A stretch of DNA of 64,000 bases from Streptomyces sp. SID14436 (GTDB lineage Bacteria > Actinomycetota > Actinomycetes > Streptomycetales > Streptomycetaceae). A program made the position numbers and the translations under genes. The notes beneath the pieces were generated by a model that saw only the letters and a program-made list of their open reading frames with translations, was not told where the DNA came from and searched no databases. Positions within the stretch are counted from its first letter, which is position 1; every line of letters begins with the position of its first letter. The stretch is taken from the NCBI RefSeq assembly GCF_010548465.1, contig NZ_JAAGMD010000531.1:20761-84760 (forward strand), in the 5' to 3' direction. Below are positions 17,543 through 25,979 of this stretch, one piece after another.

Positions 17543-17580
17543 AGACGCCGGGCCAGGCCGGGCCGGGCCGGTCGGCGCAG

Positions 17581-18927
17581 TCAGCTCGCGCCGTCCGCGT
17601 CGTACCGGGCGAGTGCGGGGCGCAGGGGCGGGTCGCCTGTGTCCGAGGAGTTGTTGAAGCGGACGACTCCCGCCGCGAGGACGGTTCGGGTGCCCGGGAT
17701 CAGGCACGTCCGGGCGATGTCGAAGGGCTGCTTGAAGTCGTACCGGCGTTTCGGTTTGGGCACCTCGGACGGTTCGGGCAGCCGGTCCGGGGCGCGCAGC
17801 TTGTGCACGGCGCCGTCCCGGGTCCGGCGGGTCCACGCGTCCAGGAGCAGGCCGCCGGTTCCGTCGGGGACGGTCGTGGCGGTCGCGAAGGCACGGCCCT
17901 GGTCGGGGACGCTCGCCTTCGTCCACGCGGTGCCGTCACCGGTCAGCACGATGTCCTCGCTGTCGGGTTCCACGTCCGCCTCGCCGTGGTTGAAGTCGTG
18001 GCGGCCGAGGGCCCACAGGCGGTCGTTCACGGGGTCGTGGACGACGGTGTCGAGGGTGGCGGACGGCTCGGGCGGTAGGGGGTCGGGGAACCGGTACGTG
18101 GGCGTGTCGATCTGCTGCCAGGCACCGTCCGCCCATCGCGCGGTGGCGGGCTGGGGGTAGCACGCGCCGCCCTGGCCGCACTCGATGCCCGCCGCACCGG
18201 CGACCCAGGCGCGGGGGGTGCCGTCCGCGGCGGGCGCGGCGGCCAGGGCGGCGGCGGAGAAGGCCAGAGGGGGGACGTCCCAGCGCTGTCCGTCCCAGTG
18301 GACGACCTTGCCGGAGAGGTTCGCCCACAGGTGCGTTCCGGAGGCCACGCACCAGGCCCCGTCCGTGGCGCCGCCCGACCACTGTTCGCCCTGGACGGCC
18401 GGGGGGTCGGGGAGGCGCTGCCACTCCCCGCCCGCGCGGTGGAAGACGGCGAACCGACCGTTGCCGTCCACCGTCCGCTGCGCGAGCCAGAGCTCACCGG
18501 GCTCGCCCGCCGCCAGGGCGAAGGTGGACTGCCGGTCGCCCCTCTTCAGCTCGTCGGGCACCTCGGGCTCGCTCCACCGTCTGCCGTCCCAGTGCTCGAG
18601 GAACGGGGCGACGGACGGTTCGCCCCGCGTGCCCAGCAGCCATACGTCGTCCCGTGAGGTGACGGCCAGGGCGCGGTAGGAGGCGTCCTGGCCGCCGGGC
18701 GGGACGTGGGTGTAGCGCCAGGCCCTGCCGGGTGACGCGGCCGACGCGGCGTCGGCCGCCGGCGGGGCGTCGCCCAGTGCGGCCGTGTCCGTGGCGGGTG
18801 GGGTGGGTGGCGGTCTCTTCCCCTTCCCGTCCGGCTCGTCGCCTGTGGCGCAGCCGGTCAGCGCGGAGGCGCCGGTGGCCACGGCCAGGCCGATGAGGGT
18901 GCGCCGGGTGGGGAGGGAAGCATTCAT
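17581..18927 (-). CDS. Lipoprotein with beta-propeller-like repeats
   Basis: A 448-residue protein, start ATG 18927. It has twin Arg residues (RRT) early, a hydrophobic stretch and the lipobox ALTGC, so export through Tat or Sec and lipidation are likely. After a Pro/Asp/Ala linker, about six repeats alternate a DVWLLG- or LWLAQ-like strand with a W(D/A)G-x-x-W turn (WDGRRW, GGEWQRL, WDGQRW, WADGAWQQ). This is the pattern of a Kelch- or YVTN-like beta-propeller. The ligand is unknown. Confidence 0.72.
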   Translation of the reverse strand: MNASLPTRRTLIGLAVATGASALTGCATGDEPDGKGKRPPPTPPATDTAALGDAPPAADAASAASPGRAWRYTHVPPGGQDASYRALAVTSRDDVWLLGTRGEPSVAPFLEHWDGRRWSEPEVPDELKRGDRQSTFALAAGEPGELWLAQRTVDGNGRFAVFHRAGGEWQRLPDPPAVQGEQWSGGATDGAWCVASGTHLWANLSGKVVHWDGQRWDVPPLAFSAAALAAAPAADGTPRAWVAGAAGIECGQGGACYPQPATARWADGAWQQIDTPTYRFPDPLPPEPSATLDTVVHDPVNDRLWALGRHDFNHGEADVEPDSEDIVLTGDGTAWTKASVPDQGRAFATATTVPDGTGGLLLDAWTRRTRDGAVHKLRAPDRLPEPSEVPKPKRRYDFKQPFDIARTCLIPGTRTVLAAGVVRFNNSSDTGDPPLRPALARYDADGAS

Positions 18928-19159
18928 GCGCACCGACTGTAGTACCGGTGGTCGGGGCAACTGCGCGGCCGGGTACGGGACATGGTCGGGAGCGGGTCCA
19001 CGTTCCGGGCGGCTCGCGCGGGGCGGGCCGGCCCGGCGGCGTCACGGTCGGCGCGTCCCGGGGGGGTTCGGTGGGCCGGCCGTAGCCGACGCGGTGGGTC
19101 GCCGCAGTACCCGTCGCACCCCCAGGAGTGCAGGTCCTGACCACATGACTCGACCCCCA

Positions 19160-19184
19160 TACATGTAGGTGGACCACATTGTGG
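19160..19184. promoter_or_regulatory. Two adjacent palindromes upstream of the ABC operon
   Basis: TACATGTA (19160-19167) and CCACA-T-TGTGG (19174-19184) lie seven bases apart in the 372-base gap between the divergent lipoprotein and ABC-transporter genes. They form a locally AT-richer patch, about 115 bases before the transporter start. Operator function is inferred. The rest of the gap shows no feature I can support. Confidence 0.4.
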
Positions 19185-19299
19185 CGGTCGGGTGGCGCAC
19201 ACCACACTGCCGGGTGTCGCTCAGGGCACGGTGATCCGCGCAGGCGGCCCCGGTGCCCTTCTCCGCGTATCGCCACCGCCTCAAGGAGCTGTACCGAGC

Positions 19300-20484
19300 A
19301 TGCGTAGATCCGTTGTCCTCTCCGCCGCCGTGGCCGGCGTCGCCGCCCTGTTCACCGCCGCCTGTTCCGCCCCGGGCAGCAGCACCGCCTCCGGTGACAA
19401 GGAGGTCGAGGTCGCCCTGATCACCTCCACCAGCGGACCGCTGGCCTCCTACGGCGAGCAGTACCTGCAGGGCTTCGAAGCCGGGCTCGACCACGCCACC
19501 GACGGCACCGGCCGCGTCGACGGCATCAAGATCAGCCTGGTGAAGGACGACGACGGCGGCGACCCCGCCAAGGGTGTCTCCCTCGCCAAGCAGCGCATCG
19601 GCCAGGGCGTTCCGATCATCGCCGGGACCGCTGCCTCCGGTGTGGCCACGCAGATGGCGCCGGTGGCGGCGCAGAACAAGACCCTGTACATCAGCGGTCC
19701 CGCGGCCACCGACGCGGTCACCGGCGTGAACCGCTACACCTTCCGCTCGGGCCGTCAGACGTACCAGGACGTGATGACCGCCAAGAACATCCTGGGCGAC
19801 TCCAAGGGCAAGAAGGTCGTCGTCCTGGCGCAGGACAACGCCTTCGGCCAGGCCAACGCCGCCGCGGTGAAGTCCGTGCTGGGGACCGGCGGCACCACGG
19901 TCAGCTCGGTGCTCGCCCCGCCGAGCGCGACCGACCTGACGCCGGTGGCGAGCAAGGTGAAGGCGGCCGAGCCGGACATGGTGTTCGTGGCGTGGGCCGG
20001 CGACACCGCCCAGTCGATGTGGTCCACCCTGGACCAGCAGGGCGTGCTGGACCCCGCCACCGTCGTCACCGGCCTGGACATCCGGGCCAGTTACCCGGTG
20101 TTCGGCAAGGCGCGCGACAAGGTGACCCTGCTGGCGCACTACGTGCCGGAGGCCACCCGTACGCCCGAGGCGCAGGCCATGCGGGCCTACTTCGGCAAGA
20201 AGAAGTGGCAGGAGGACCTGTTCACGCCGGACGGCTTCAACGCCGCCCAGATGGTCGTCGAGGCGGTCAAGGCCGGCGGTGCCGACGGCGACACCGACGC
20301 CATGGTCGAGGCGCTGGAGGGCTTCAGCTTCTCCGGCATCAAGGGCGCCAACACCGTCCGTGCCGGCGACCACGCCCTGCTGCAGCCCACGTTCCAGGCG
20401 AAGTTCACCACGGCGGGTGCGCCGGAGGTCTCCCGCACGTTCGACGCCGAGCAGGTCGCACCGGCCGAGAAGAAGATCGGCTGA
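19300..20484 (+). CDS. ABC transporter substrate-binding lipoprotein (LivK-like)
   Basis: A 394-residue periplasmic-binding-type lipoprotein of the branched-chain amino acid/amide/urea importer class. The start is ATG 19300 with AAGGAG eleven bases upstream. The signal peptide ends in LFTAAC with Cys22 as lipid anchor. The mature part opens with VEVALITSTSGPLASYGEQ, the usual first strand of type-I Leu/Ile/Val-binding proteins, and has FGQANAAAV and MVFVAWAG in the second lobe. It is the first gene of a five-gene transporter operon. The ligand cannot be told from sequence alone. Confidence 0.9.
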   Translation: MRRSVVLSAAVAGVAALFTAACSAPGSSTASGDKEVEVALITSTSGPLASYGEQYLQGFEAGLDHATDGTGRVDGIKISLVKDDDGGDPAKGVSLAKQRIGQGVPIIAGTAASGVATQMAPVAAQNKTLYISGPAATDAVTGVNRYTFRSGRQTYQDVMTAKNILGDSKGKKVVVLAQDNAFGQANAAAVKSVLGTGGTTVSSVLAPPSATDLTPVASKVKAAEPDMVFVAWAGDTAQSMWSTLDQQGVLDPATVVTGLDIRASYPVFGKARDKVTLLAHYVPEATRTPEAQAMRAYFGKKKWQEDLFTPDGFNAAQMVVEAVKAGGADGDTDAMVEALEGFSFSGIKGANTVRAGDHALLQPTFQAKFTTAGAPEVSRTFDAEQVAPAEKKIG

Positions 20485-20488
20485 GCCC

Positions 20489-21229
20489 ATGGCACCCGTA
20501 CTGCAACTGGAGGACCTGAGCTGGTCCGTCGGCGGGGCCGACATCATCCGTGAGGTGTCACTGGCCGTGGAGGAGGGTGAGCTCCTGGCGGTCATCGGTC
20601 CGAACGGCGCCGGCAAGACGTCGCTGTTCAACCTCGTCAGCGGCCTGACCCGCCCCACCGCGGGCCGTATCCGCCTCGACGGCCGGGACATCTCCTCCCT
20701 GGCTCCGCACCGGCGTGCCGGCCGCGGTATCGGCCGGACCTTCCAGTCCTCCTCGGTGTTCGCGACCATGACGGTGGCCGAGCACGTGGAGCTGGCCGCG
20801 CGCTGCGCGGGCATCCGCCGGGTCACGGCCGCCGACGTGGCCGGTGTGCTGGCGCGGGTCCGGCTGGCCGGGCGGGGCCCCGACCTGGCGGCCGGGCTCT
20901 CGCACGGCGACAAGCGGAAGCTGGAGCTGGCCATGCTCCTGGCTCCGACCTTCGCCCCCGGGCCCGACCGGGTGCGGCTGATGCTGCTGGACGAGCCGAT
21001 GGCCGGGGTGGCCTCCGAGGAGACCGGCGAACTCACCGACCTCATCCGCAGCCTCCACCGTGAGGAGGGCCGCACCGTGCTCCTCGTGGAGCACCACATG
21101 GACGTCGTCCTCGGGCTCGCCGACCGGGTCGCCGTCATGCACCACGGCGGCCTGCTGGCCGCCGCCCCGCCCGACGAGGTCATGGCCAACTCCACCGTGC
21201 AGCAGGCCTACCTGGGAGACGCCCTGTGA
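20489..21229 (+). CDS. ABC transporter ATP-binding protein (LivG-like)
   Basis: A 246-residue ATPase four bases downstream of the binding-protein stop. Walker A is GPNGAGKTS (about 36-44), the Q-loop follows at TFQSSSVF, the signature motif reads GLSHGDKRKLE, Walker B is LMLLDEPMAGV and the switch His is in LLVEHHMDVV. The LSHG signature and closing AYLGDAL are typical of the LivG/UrtD branch. It pairs with the next gene to energise the two permeases. Confidence 0.92.
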   Translation: MAPVLQLEDLSWSVGGADIIREVSLAVEEGELLAVIGPNGAGKTSLFNLVSGLTRPTAGRIRLDGRDISSLAPHRRAGRGIGRTFQSSSVFATMTVAEHVELAARCAGIRRVTAADVAGVLARVRLAGRGPDLAAGLSHGDKRKLELAMLLAPTFAPGPDRVRLMLLDEPMAGVASEETGELTDLIRSLHREEGRTVLLVEHHMDVVLGLADRVAVMHHGGLLAAAPPDEVMANSTVQQAYLGDAL

Positions 21230-21993
21230 CCGCACCAGAATCCTCCACCGCGCCGGCGGCGCCGGTCCTGTCCGTCACCGGCCTGAGCGTCGACATCACC
21301 GGTTCGCGCATCCTCACCGACGTCACCTTCGACGTGCCCGCCTCCGGTGTGACCGCCCTGCTGGGGCGCAACGGCGTCGGCAAGACCACCACCCTGCGGG
21401 CCGTGCTGGGGCTGCTCCCGGACGGCGGGCGCGTCACCGCGGGACGGGTGACCTTCGCCGGTGACGACATCACCCACGAGGCCACCCACCGCACCGTCCG
21501 GCGGGGCATCGGCTACGCCCCGGAGGACCGCGGCATCTTCGCCCATCTGACCGTCGCCGAGAACCTCACCCTCGCCGAACGCCCGGGCAGTGCCCACCAC
21601 TACGACCTCGTCCACGACCTGTTCCCGGAGCTGGCCGCCCGCCGCGCCCAGCGCGCCGGGACGCTCTCCGGCGGTCAGCAGCAGATGGTGGCCCTGGCCC
21701 GGACGCTGCTCAACGACAACACCCTCGTCGTCGTCGACGAACCGACCAAAGGGCTCGCGCCCCGCGTCGTCACCGAAACTGCCGAGGTCCTCGAACGCGC
21801 CGCGGAACGCGTCCCGCTGCTGCTCGTGGAACAGAACCTGGCCGTGGTGCGCCGCCTCGCCCGCAACGCCGTCGTCCTGGACGCCGGCCGGGTGGTGCAC
21901 ACGGGCGACGCGCACGAACTGCTCAACGACACCGAACGCACGACAGCGCTGCTGGGCGTCGGCCGTCACACCAGTACCTCCGGAGCCGCCTGA
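21226..21993 (+). CDS. ABC transporter ATP-binding protein (LivF-like)
   Basis: A 255-residue second ATPase, GTG 21226 overlapping the previous stop by GTGA. Walker A is GRNGVGKTT, the signature motif is TLSGGQQQM, Walker B is VVVDEPTKGLAP, and LLVEQNLAVVRRLA contains the switch segment in which the usual His position is occupied by Gln, as in the LivF branch. GIGYAPEDRGIF is a LivF-type Q-loop region. It forms the heterodimeric ATPase with the upstream gene. Confidence 0.92.
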   Translation: MTAPESSTAPAAPVLSVTGLSVDITGSRILTDVTFDVPASGVTALLGRNGVGKTTTLRAVLGLLPDGGRVTAGRVTFAGDDITHEATHRTVRRGIGYAPEDRGIFAHLTVAENLTLAERPGSAHHYDLVHDLFPELAARRAQRAGTLSGGQQQMVALARTLLNDNTLVVVDEPTKGLAPRVVTETAEVLERAAERVPLLLVEQNLAVVRRLARNAVVLDAGRVVHTGDAHELLNDTERTTALLGVGRHTSTSGAA

Positions 21994-22931
21994 TGGACAC
22001 CCTCGTCCTGCTCACCCTCACCGGACTGGGCCTGGGGGCCCTGTACTTCCTCATCGCCTCCGGACTCGCCCTGATCTTCGGGCTGATGGACGTCCTGAAC
22101 TTCGCCCACGGCGCGTTCCTGACGGTCGCCGTCTACACCGCCTGGCTGACCGCGGACGCCGTCGGGGGCGTCCCCGGGCTGCTGCTGGCCGCCGTCGTCG
22201 GCACCGCGACCGGCCTGGGGCTCGCGGTGGTGGTGGAACTGGTCCTCATCAGGCGGCTGTACGGGCGGGTGAAGGAGCAGATCCTCGTCACCGTCGGCCT
22301 GTCACTGGCCCTTCCGGCGCTGGTGCAGACCGTGTGGGGGGCCGACGCCCGGCCCTTCCCCGTCCCCGACGCGCTGACCGGCACGGTCGGGATCCTCGGG
22401 GCCCGGGTGCCCGTCAACCGCTTCGTGCTGATCGCCGTCGCCGCCGCCGTCCTCATCGGTGTGCGCCTGTTCATGGCCCGCACCCGCTACGGTCTCATCG
22501 TCCGGGCCGGCGTCGAGGACCGCGCCATGGTCACCGCCCTGGGCATCGACGTCACCCGCGCCTTCACCCTCGTCTTCGCGCTCGGCGGGGCGCTGGCCGG
22601 TCTGGCCGGAGTCCTCGGCGGCCTCTACTTCGGCTCCCTCTCCCCGCACCAGGGGACCTCGCTGCTGGTGTTCGCGTTCGTCGTCGTCATCATCGGCGGC
22701 CTGCACTCCATCACCAACGTCGCCGTCTCCGCGCTGACCGTCGGGCTGGTGCAGCAGTACGCCAACTACTACGCCGGCGGTTACGGAGACCTCGCCGTCG
22801 TCGTCCTGCTGGCGGCCGTCGTCCTCACCCGCCCCGCCGCCACCGGCCCCACCGTCCTGCAGCGTCTGCGCCGCCTCCTGGCCGCCCAACGCACCACCCG
22901 TACCGCCCGCACCGCAGGAGGCACGGCATGA
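21993..22931 (+). CDS. ABC transporter permease (LivH-like)
   Basis: A 312-residue inner-membrane permease with about eight hydrophobic helices. ATG 21993 shares its A with the stop of the preceding gene (TGATG). IFGLMDVLNFAHGAFL (about 28-43) is the hallmark N-terminal motif of LivH permeases, and the coupling loop RAGVEDRAMVTALGIDV follows near 170. It should form the translocation channel with the LivM-like protein. The C-terminus is a short basic tail. Confidence 0.92.
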   Translation: MDTLVLLTLTGLGLGALYFLIASGLALIFGLMDVLNFAHGAFLTVAVYTAWLTADAVGGVPGLLLAAVVGTATGLGLAVVVELVLIRRLYGRVKEQILVTVGLSLALPALVQTVWGADARPFPVPDALTGTVGILGARVPVNRFVLIAVAAAVLIGVRLFMARTRYGLIVRAGVEDRAMVTALGIDVTRAFTLVFALGGALAGLAGVLGGLYFGSLSPHQGTSLLVFAFVVVIIGGLHSITNVAVSALTVGLVQQYANYYAGGYGDLAVVVLLAAVVLTRPAATGPTVLQRLRRLLAAQRTTRTARTAGGTA

Positions 22932-23992
22932 CCGCCACCCGCACCCCCCGTACCGCACCCGCCGCCCCGCCCGTGGCGAAGCCGGCCGCGCCGTCCTCGC
23001 CCGGCGGACCGCTGCGCCGCCTGCGGCCCCTCACGCTGCCCGCCGCCGTCCTGCTGGTGCTGGCGCTGTTGCCCTACTCGTCGCTGTCCATCCCGTTCCT
23101 GCTCGACGGGCCCGTCAACTCCCCCGGTTCGCTGCAGCTGTTCGCGCTGTGCCTCGTCTTCGCCGGTCTCGCCGCCGGCTACGACCTGATGTTCGGGCGC
23201 ACCGGTCTGCTCTCCTTCGGTCACGCCCTGTACATCGCCGGCGGCGCCTACGGCACGCAGCTCGCCATGACCGAGCTCGGCCTCGGCCTGGTGCCCGCCG
23301 CCCTGCTCACCCTCGTCCTCGGCACCTGCGCCGCCGTCGTCCTCGGCGCGATCTCCCTGCGTACCCTCGCGCTGGGCGGTGTCGGCTTCGCCATGGTGAC
23401 GCTCGCCTTCGCGCAGGCCGGCGCCATCTGGGTGGAACGCAACCCCGGCGGCCTCACCGGCGGTGAGGAGGGCCTGCCGCTGTACGTCGACGCGGTTCCG
23501 GCCGCCCTGACCGGTGTCGCCAACACCGCCAACCTCTACTGGCTCGCGCTCGGTTACCTCGTCCTGGTCACCGCGATCGTGTGGACGGCCACCAGCCGCC
23601 CCACGGGCCGCATCTGGCAGGCCATCCGGGACAACGAGCAGCGCGTGGGCGTCCTCGGCCGCAACCCCTACACGCACAAGCTGGCCGCGTTCACCCTCGC
23701 CTCCGCGCTCGCCGTGCTCGGCGGCACCGTCCACCTGCTGGTCACGGCCGGGGCGACCCCCCACACCAGCACCCCCGAGTTCACCCTCACGCTCCTGGTG
23801 ATGGCCGTCCTCGGCGGCAGCGGAACCCGCTGGGGGCCCCTGATCGGCGGCGTGCTCTTCACCTACCTCGACCAGCGTCTCGGCGGGCTGAACCTGGGCA
23901 TCGAGCCCATGCTCATCCTGGGCACCCTGTTCGTCGTCACCGTGTACATCGCCCCCGGCGGTCTGGCCAACCTCCGCCGCAGGAAGTCCTGA
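22928..23992 (+). CDS. ABC transporter permease (LivM-like)
   Basis: A 354-residue permease, ATG 22928 overlapping the LivH-like stop (ATGA). A Pro/Ala-rich cytoplasmic N-terminus of about 40 residues precedes nine or so helices. YDLMFGRTGLLSFGHALYIAGG is the LivM signature region, and IRDNEQRVGVLGRNPYTHKL is the ATPase-coupling loop. LGGSGTRWGPLIGG near the end is also conserved. It completes the importer; a 100-base gap separates it from the hydrolase. Confidence 0.92.
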   Translation: MTATRTPRTAPAAPPVAKPAAPSSPGGPLRRLRPLTLPAAVLLVLALLPYSSLSIPFLLDGPVNSPGSLQLFALCLVFAGLAAGYDLMFGRTGLLSFGHALYIAGGAYGTQLAMTELGLGLVPAALLTLVLGTCAAVVLGAISLRTLALGGVGFAMVTLAFAQAGAIWVERNPGGLTGGEEGLPLYVDAVPAALTGVANTANLYWLALGYLVLVTAIVWTATSRPTGRIWQAIRDNEQRVGVLGRNPYTHKLAAFTLASALAVLGGTVHLLVTAGATPHTSTPEFTLTLLVMAVLGGSGTRWGPLIGGVLFTYLDQRLGGLNLGIEPMLILGTLFVVTVYIAPGGLANLRRRKS

Positions 23993-24092
23993 CGGCCCCG
24001 GCCGGCCACCACGACCGTGCCGACCGCGGACGGCAACTCACCGTCCCGGTCCCCGGCAGCCCCACCGAACACCTCCGGCGCGGAAAGCAGCC

Positions 24093-25010
24093 ATGACACA
24101 CACCCAGCCCACCTTCCGTCCCGTCCGCGAACGGCGGACCCTCACCGTGCCGGCCGACGGCGGCCACCTCGCCGTCAGCCACTGGCCCGGGTCCGGACCG
24201 CCCGTCGTCGCCCTGCACGGCATCACCGCCAACTCCCTGGCCTTCACGGCCCTCGCCGACGCCCTCCCCCACCTCGACTTCTACGCCCCCGACCTGCGCG
24301 GCCGCGCCGGCAGCGCCCGCCTGCCGGGCCCCTACGGCCTGGCCGCGCACGTGGCGGACACCCTCGGCCTCCTGGACCACCTCGGCCGCCGGCAGGCCGT
24401 CCTCATCGGACACTCCATGGGCGCCTTCGTCGCCGCCCTCGCCGCCGCACGCCATCCCGAGCGCTTCCCGCACGTCGTGCTCGTCGACGGCGGCCTGGCC
24501 TTCCCCGCGCCACCCGGCACCGACATCGACCAGCTCCTCCAGGCCGTCATCGGTCCCGCCATGGAACGCCTCCGGATGACCTTCGAGACCCGCGAGGCCT
24601 ACCAGGCGTACTTCCGCGCCCACCCCGCCCTCGCCCCGCACTGGAACGCCCATCTGGCCGCCTACGTGGACCACGATCTCACCGGCCGGGCCCCGAACCT
24701 GCGCAGCAGCTGCGTGCTCGACGCCGTCCGCGCCGACGGCACGGACATCCTCACCGACCCCGAGACGCACGCCGCGCTCCACCGACGCCAGGTCCGCGCC
24801 ACCTTCTTCCACGCCGAACGCGGGCTGCTCAACGAGCCCCGGGCCCTCTACACGCCCGGCCAGATCACCACCGCCCACCTGGATCCCGCCCGCGTCAGCA
24901 CCCACCACATCCCCGGGACCAACCACTACAGCATCCTCCACTCCCCCACCCCGCACACCGTGGACACCATCCGGGGCGTCCTCGACAACACCGTTCTGTT
25001 CGAGGACTGA
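24093..25010 (+). CDS. Alpha/beta hydrolase linked to the ABC importer
   Basis: A 305-residue alpha/beta hydrolase, ATG 24093. LHGITANSLA (41-50) provides the oxyanion hole, APDLRGR (65-71) the usual turn, Ser108 in GHSMGAF is the nucleophile, and GTNHYSILHSP near the C-terminus carries the His. It follows the importer genes on the same strand after 100 bases and could be the last gene of their operon, hydrolysing an imported ester, lactone or amide. That link is by position only. Confidence 0.85.
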   Translation: MTHTQPTFRPVRERRTLTVPADGGHLAVSHWPGSGPPVVALHGITANSLAFTALADALPHLDFYAPDLRGRAGSARLPGPYGLAAHVADTLGLLDHLGRRQAVLIGHSMGAFVAALAAARHPERFPHVVLVDGGLAFPAPPGTDIDQLLQAVIGPAMERLRMTFETREAYQAYFRAHPALAPHWNAHLAAYVDHDLTGRAPNLRSSCVLDAVRADGTDILTDPETHAALHRRQVRATFFHAERGLLNEPRALYTPGQITTAHLDPARVSTHHIPGTNHYSILHSPTPHTVDTIRGVLDNTVLFED

Positions 25011-25130
25011 CCTCGGGTCGGGCCGGACCGGACCGGGCCGGGCCGGGCGGCGGGCGGCCCCGCTCGGCGGGGTGGAGGAGTGCCGGATTCCGCTGTGTCA
25101 CGCCGCCCCGCGGCGGTGGCACATGGGCCC

Positions 25131-25167
25131 GCGGGGTCCCGCACCTCCCCGGAGGTACGGGCCCCGC
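25131..25167. terminator. Long bidirectional terminator hairpin
   Basis: GCGGGG-T-CCCGCACCTCC pairs with GGAGGTACGGG-CCCCGC across a CC turn. The stem is about 16 base pairs, with one C/A mismatch and one bulged T. It sits between the convergent 3' ends at 25010 and 25177 and should stop transcription from both sides. Confidence 0.65.
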
Positions 25168-25176
25168 GCGGCGGCG

Positions 25177-25848
25177 TCAGGCCGAAGCCAGCTTCCGGGC
25201 GCCGTCGACGGCCTCCCGGCGGGACTCGGCGGCGAGATCCTCGAACTGCGCGAGCCGGGGGACGTGGGCGGACTTCGTCATCTCGGCGTGCAGGAACGTG
25301 AGGTCGGCGGCAAGGCCGATCATCCCCAGAGCAGCCTTCAGGTAGGGCTCCTGGTGGTCGGAGTCGTGGCGGGGGGTTCCGGGGCCGTAGGCGCCACCGC
25401 GGGCGGACGCCACGACGACTCTCTTCCCGGACAGCGGGCCCCGGCCGGTGGCCGGGTCCGTGATCAGCGGCGGGACGAGGACCCGGTCGAACCAGGCCTT
25501 GAACGTCGAGGGGACCGAGAAGTTGTACATCGGCACGCCGAGCACGATCGTGTCGGCGGCGAGGAGTTCCTCCACCAGCGGCCAGGTCACGTCCCAGCTG
25601 GCCTTCTCCTCCGGCGACGCCGGTATGCCGCGGGCCTCGTCCAGGTCCCGGACCCCCTGCCGCTCCAGCCGGTGCATGATCTCGATCTGCGGAGGGTCGA
25701 TGTGCGGGACGGGTTCGGCGGCGAGGTCCCGGTAGGTGTAGGCGCCGTCCGGACGGGTCCCGCGCCAGGTGTCCGCGAACTCCGCGGAGATCTGTCGCGA
25801 GACCGACTCCCGGCGCGGACTGGAATCGATGTGCAGCAACGACGGCAT
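25177..25848 (-). CDS. FMN-dependent NADH-azoreductase (AzoR-like)
   Basis: A 223-residue flavodoxin-fold quinone/azo reductase, start ATG 25848. LLHIDSSPRRESVSR (about 4-18) binds the FMN phosphate, VPMYNFSVPSTFKAWFDRV (about 101-119) is the classic AzoR motif, and ARGGAYGPG is the third flavin loop. These enzymes reduce quinones, azo and nitro compounds with NADH and protect against electrophile stress. It is divergent from a LysR regulator 131 bases away, its probable controller. Confidence 0.9.
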   Translation of the reverse strand: MPSLLHIDSSPRRESVSRQISAEFADTWRGTRPDGAYTYRDLAAEPVPHIDPPQIEIMHRLERQGVRDLDEARGIPASPEEKASWDVTWPLVEELLAADTIVLGVPMYNFSVPSTFKAWFDRVLVPPLITDPATGRGPLSGKRVVVASARGGAYGPGTPRHDSDHQEPYLKAALGMIGLAADLTFLHAEMTKSAHVPRLAQFEDLAAESRREAVDGARKLASA

Positions 25849-25941
25849 GCTGAAAACCCTGTTTCTTCCGATAGGGGGAGTTCCACTGACGTTCCACGTC
25901 CATTGAATAAGCCGCACCGGACAATGTCGCGTATTCTCGCG

Positions 25942-25966
25942 TAACGGTTATTGACGGTCGCCGTTA
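25942..25966. promoter_or_regulatory. Inverted repeat between azoreductase and LysR genes
   Basis: TAACGG (25942-25947) and CCGTTA (25961-25966) form a perfect six-base inverted repeat with a 13-base spacer, in the 131-base divergent region. TTGACG (25951-25956) lies inside the spacer. Size and position fit a LysR-type operator. Confidence 0.5.
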
Positions 25967-25979
25967 GTGGAGCTGACGC

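Noticed and set aside
19042..21195. Long minus-strand frame of 717 codons across the ABC-transporter region
   Set aside because: It is a shadow frame. The opposite strand carries clear binding-protein and ATPase genes with all motifs, and the minus frame is low-complexity.
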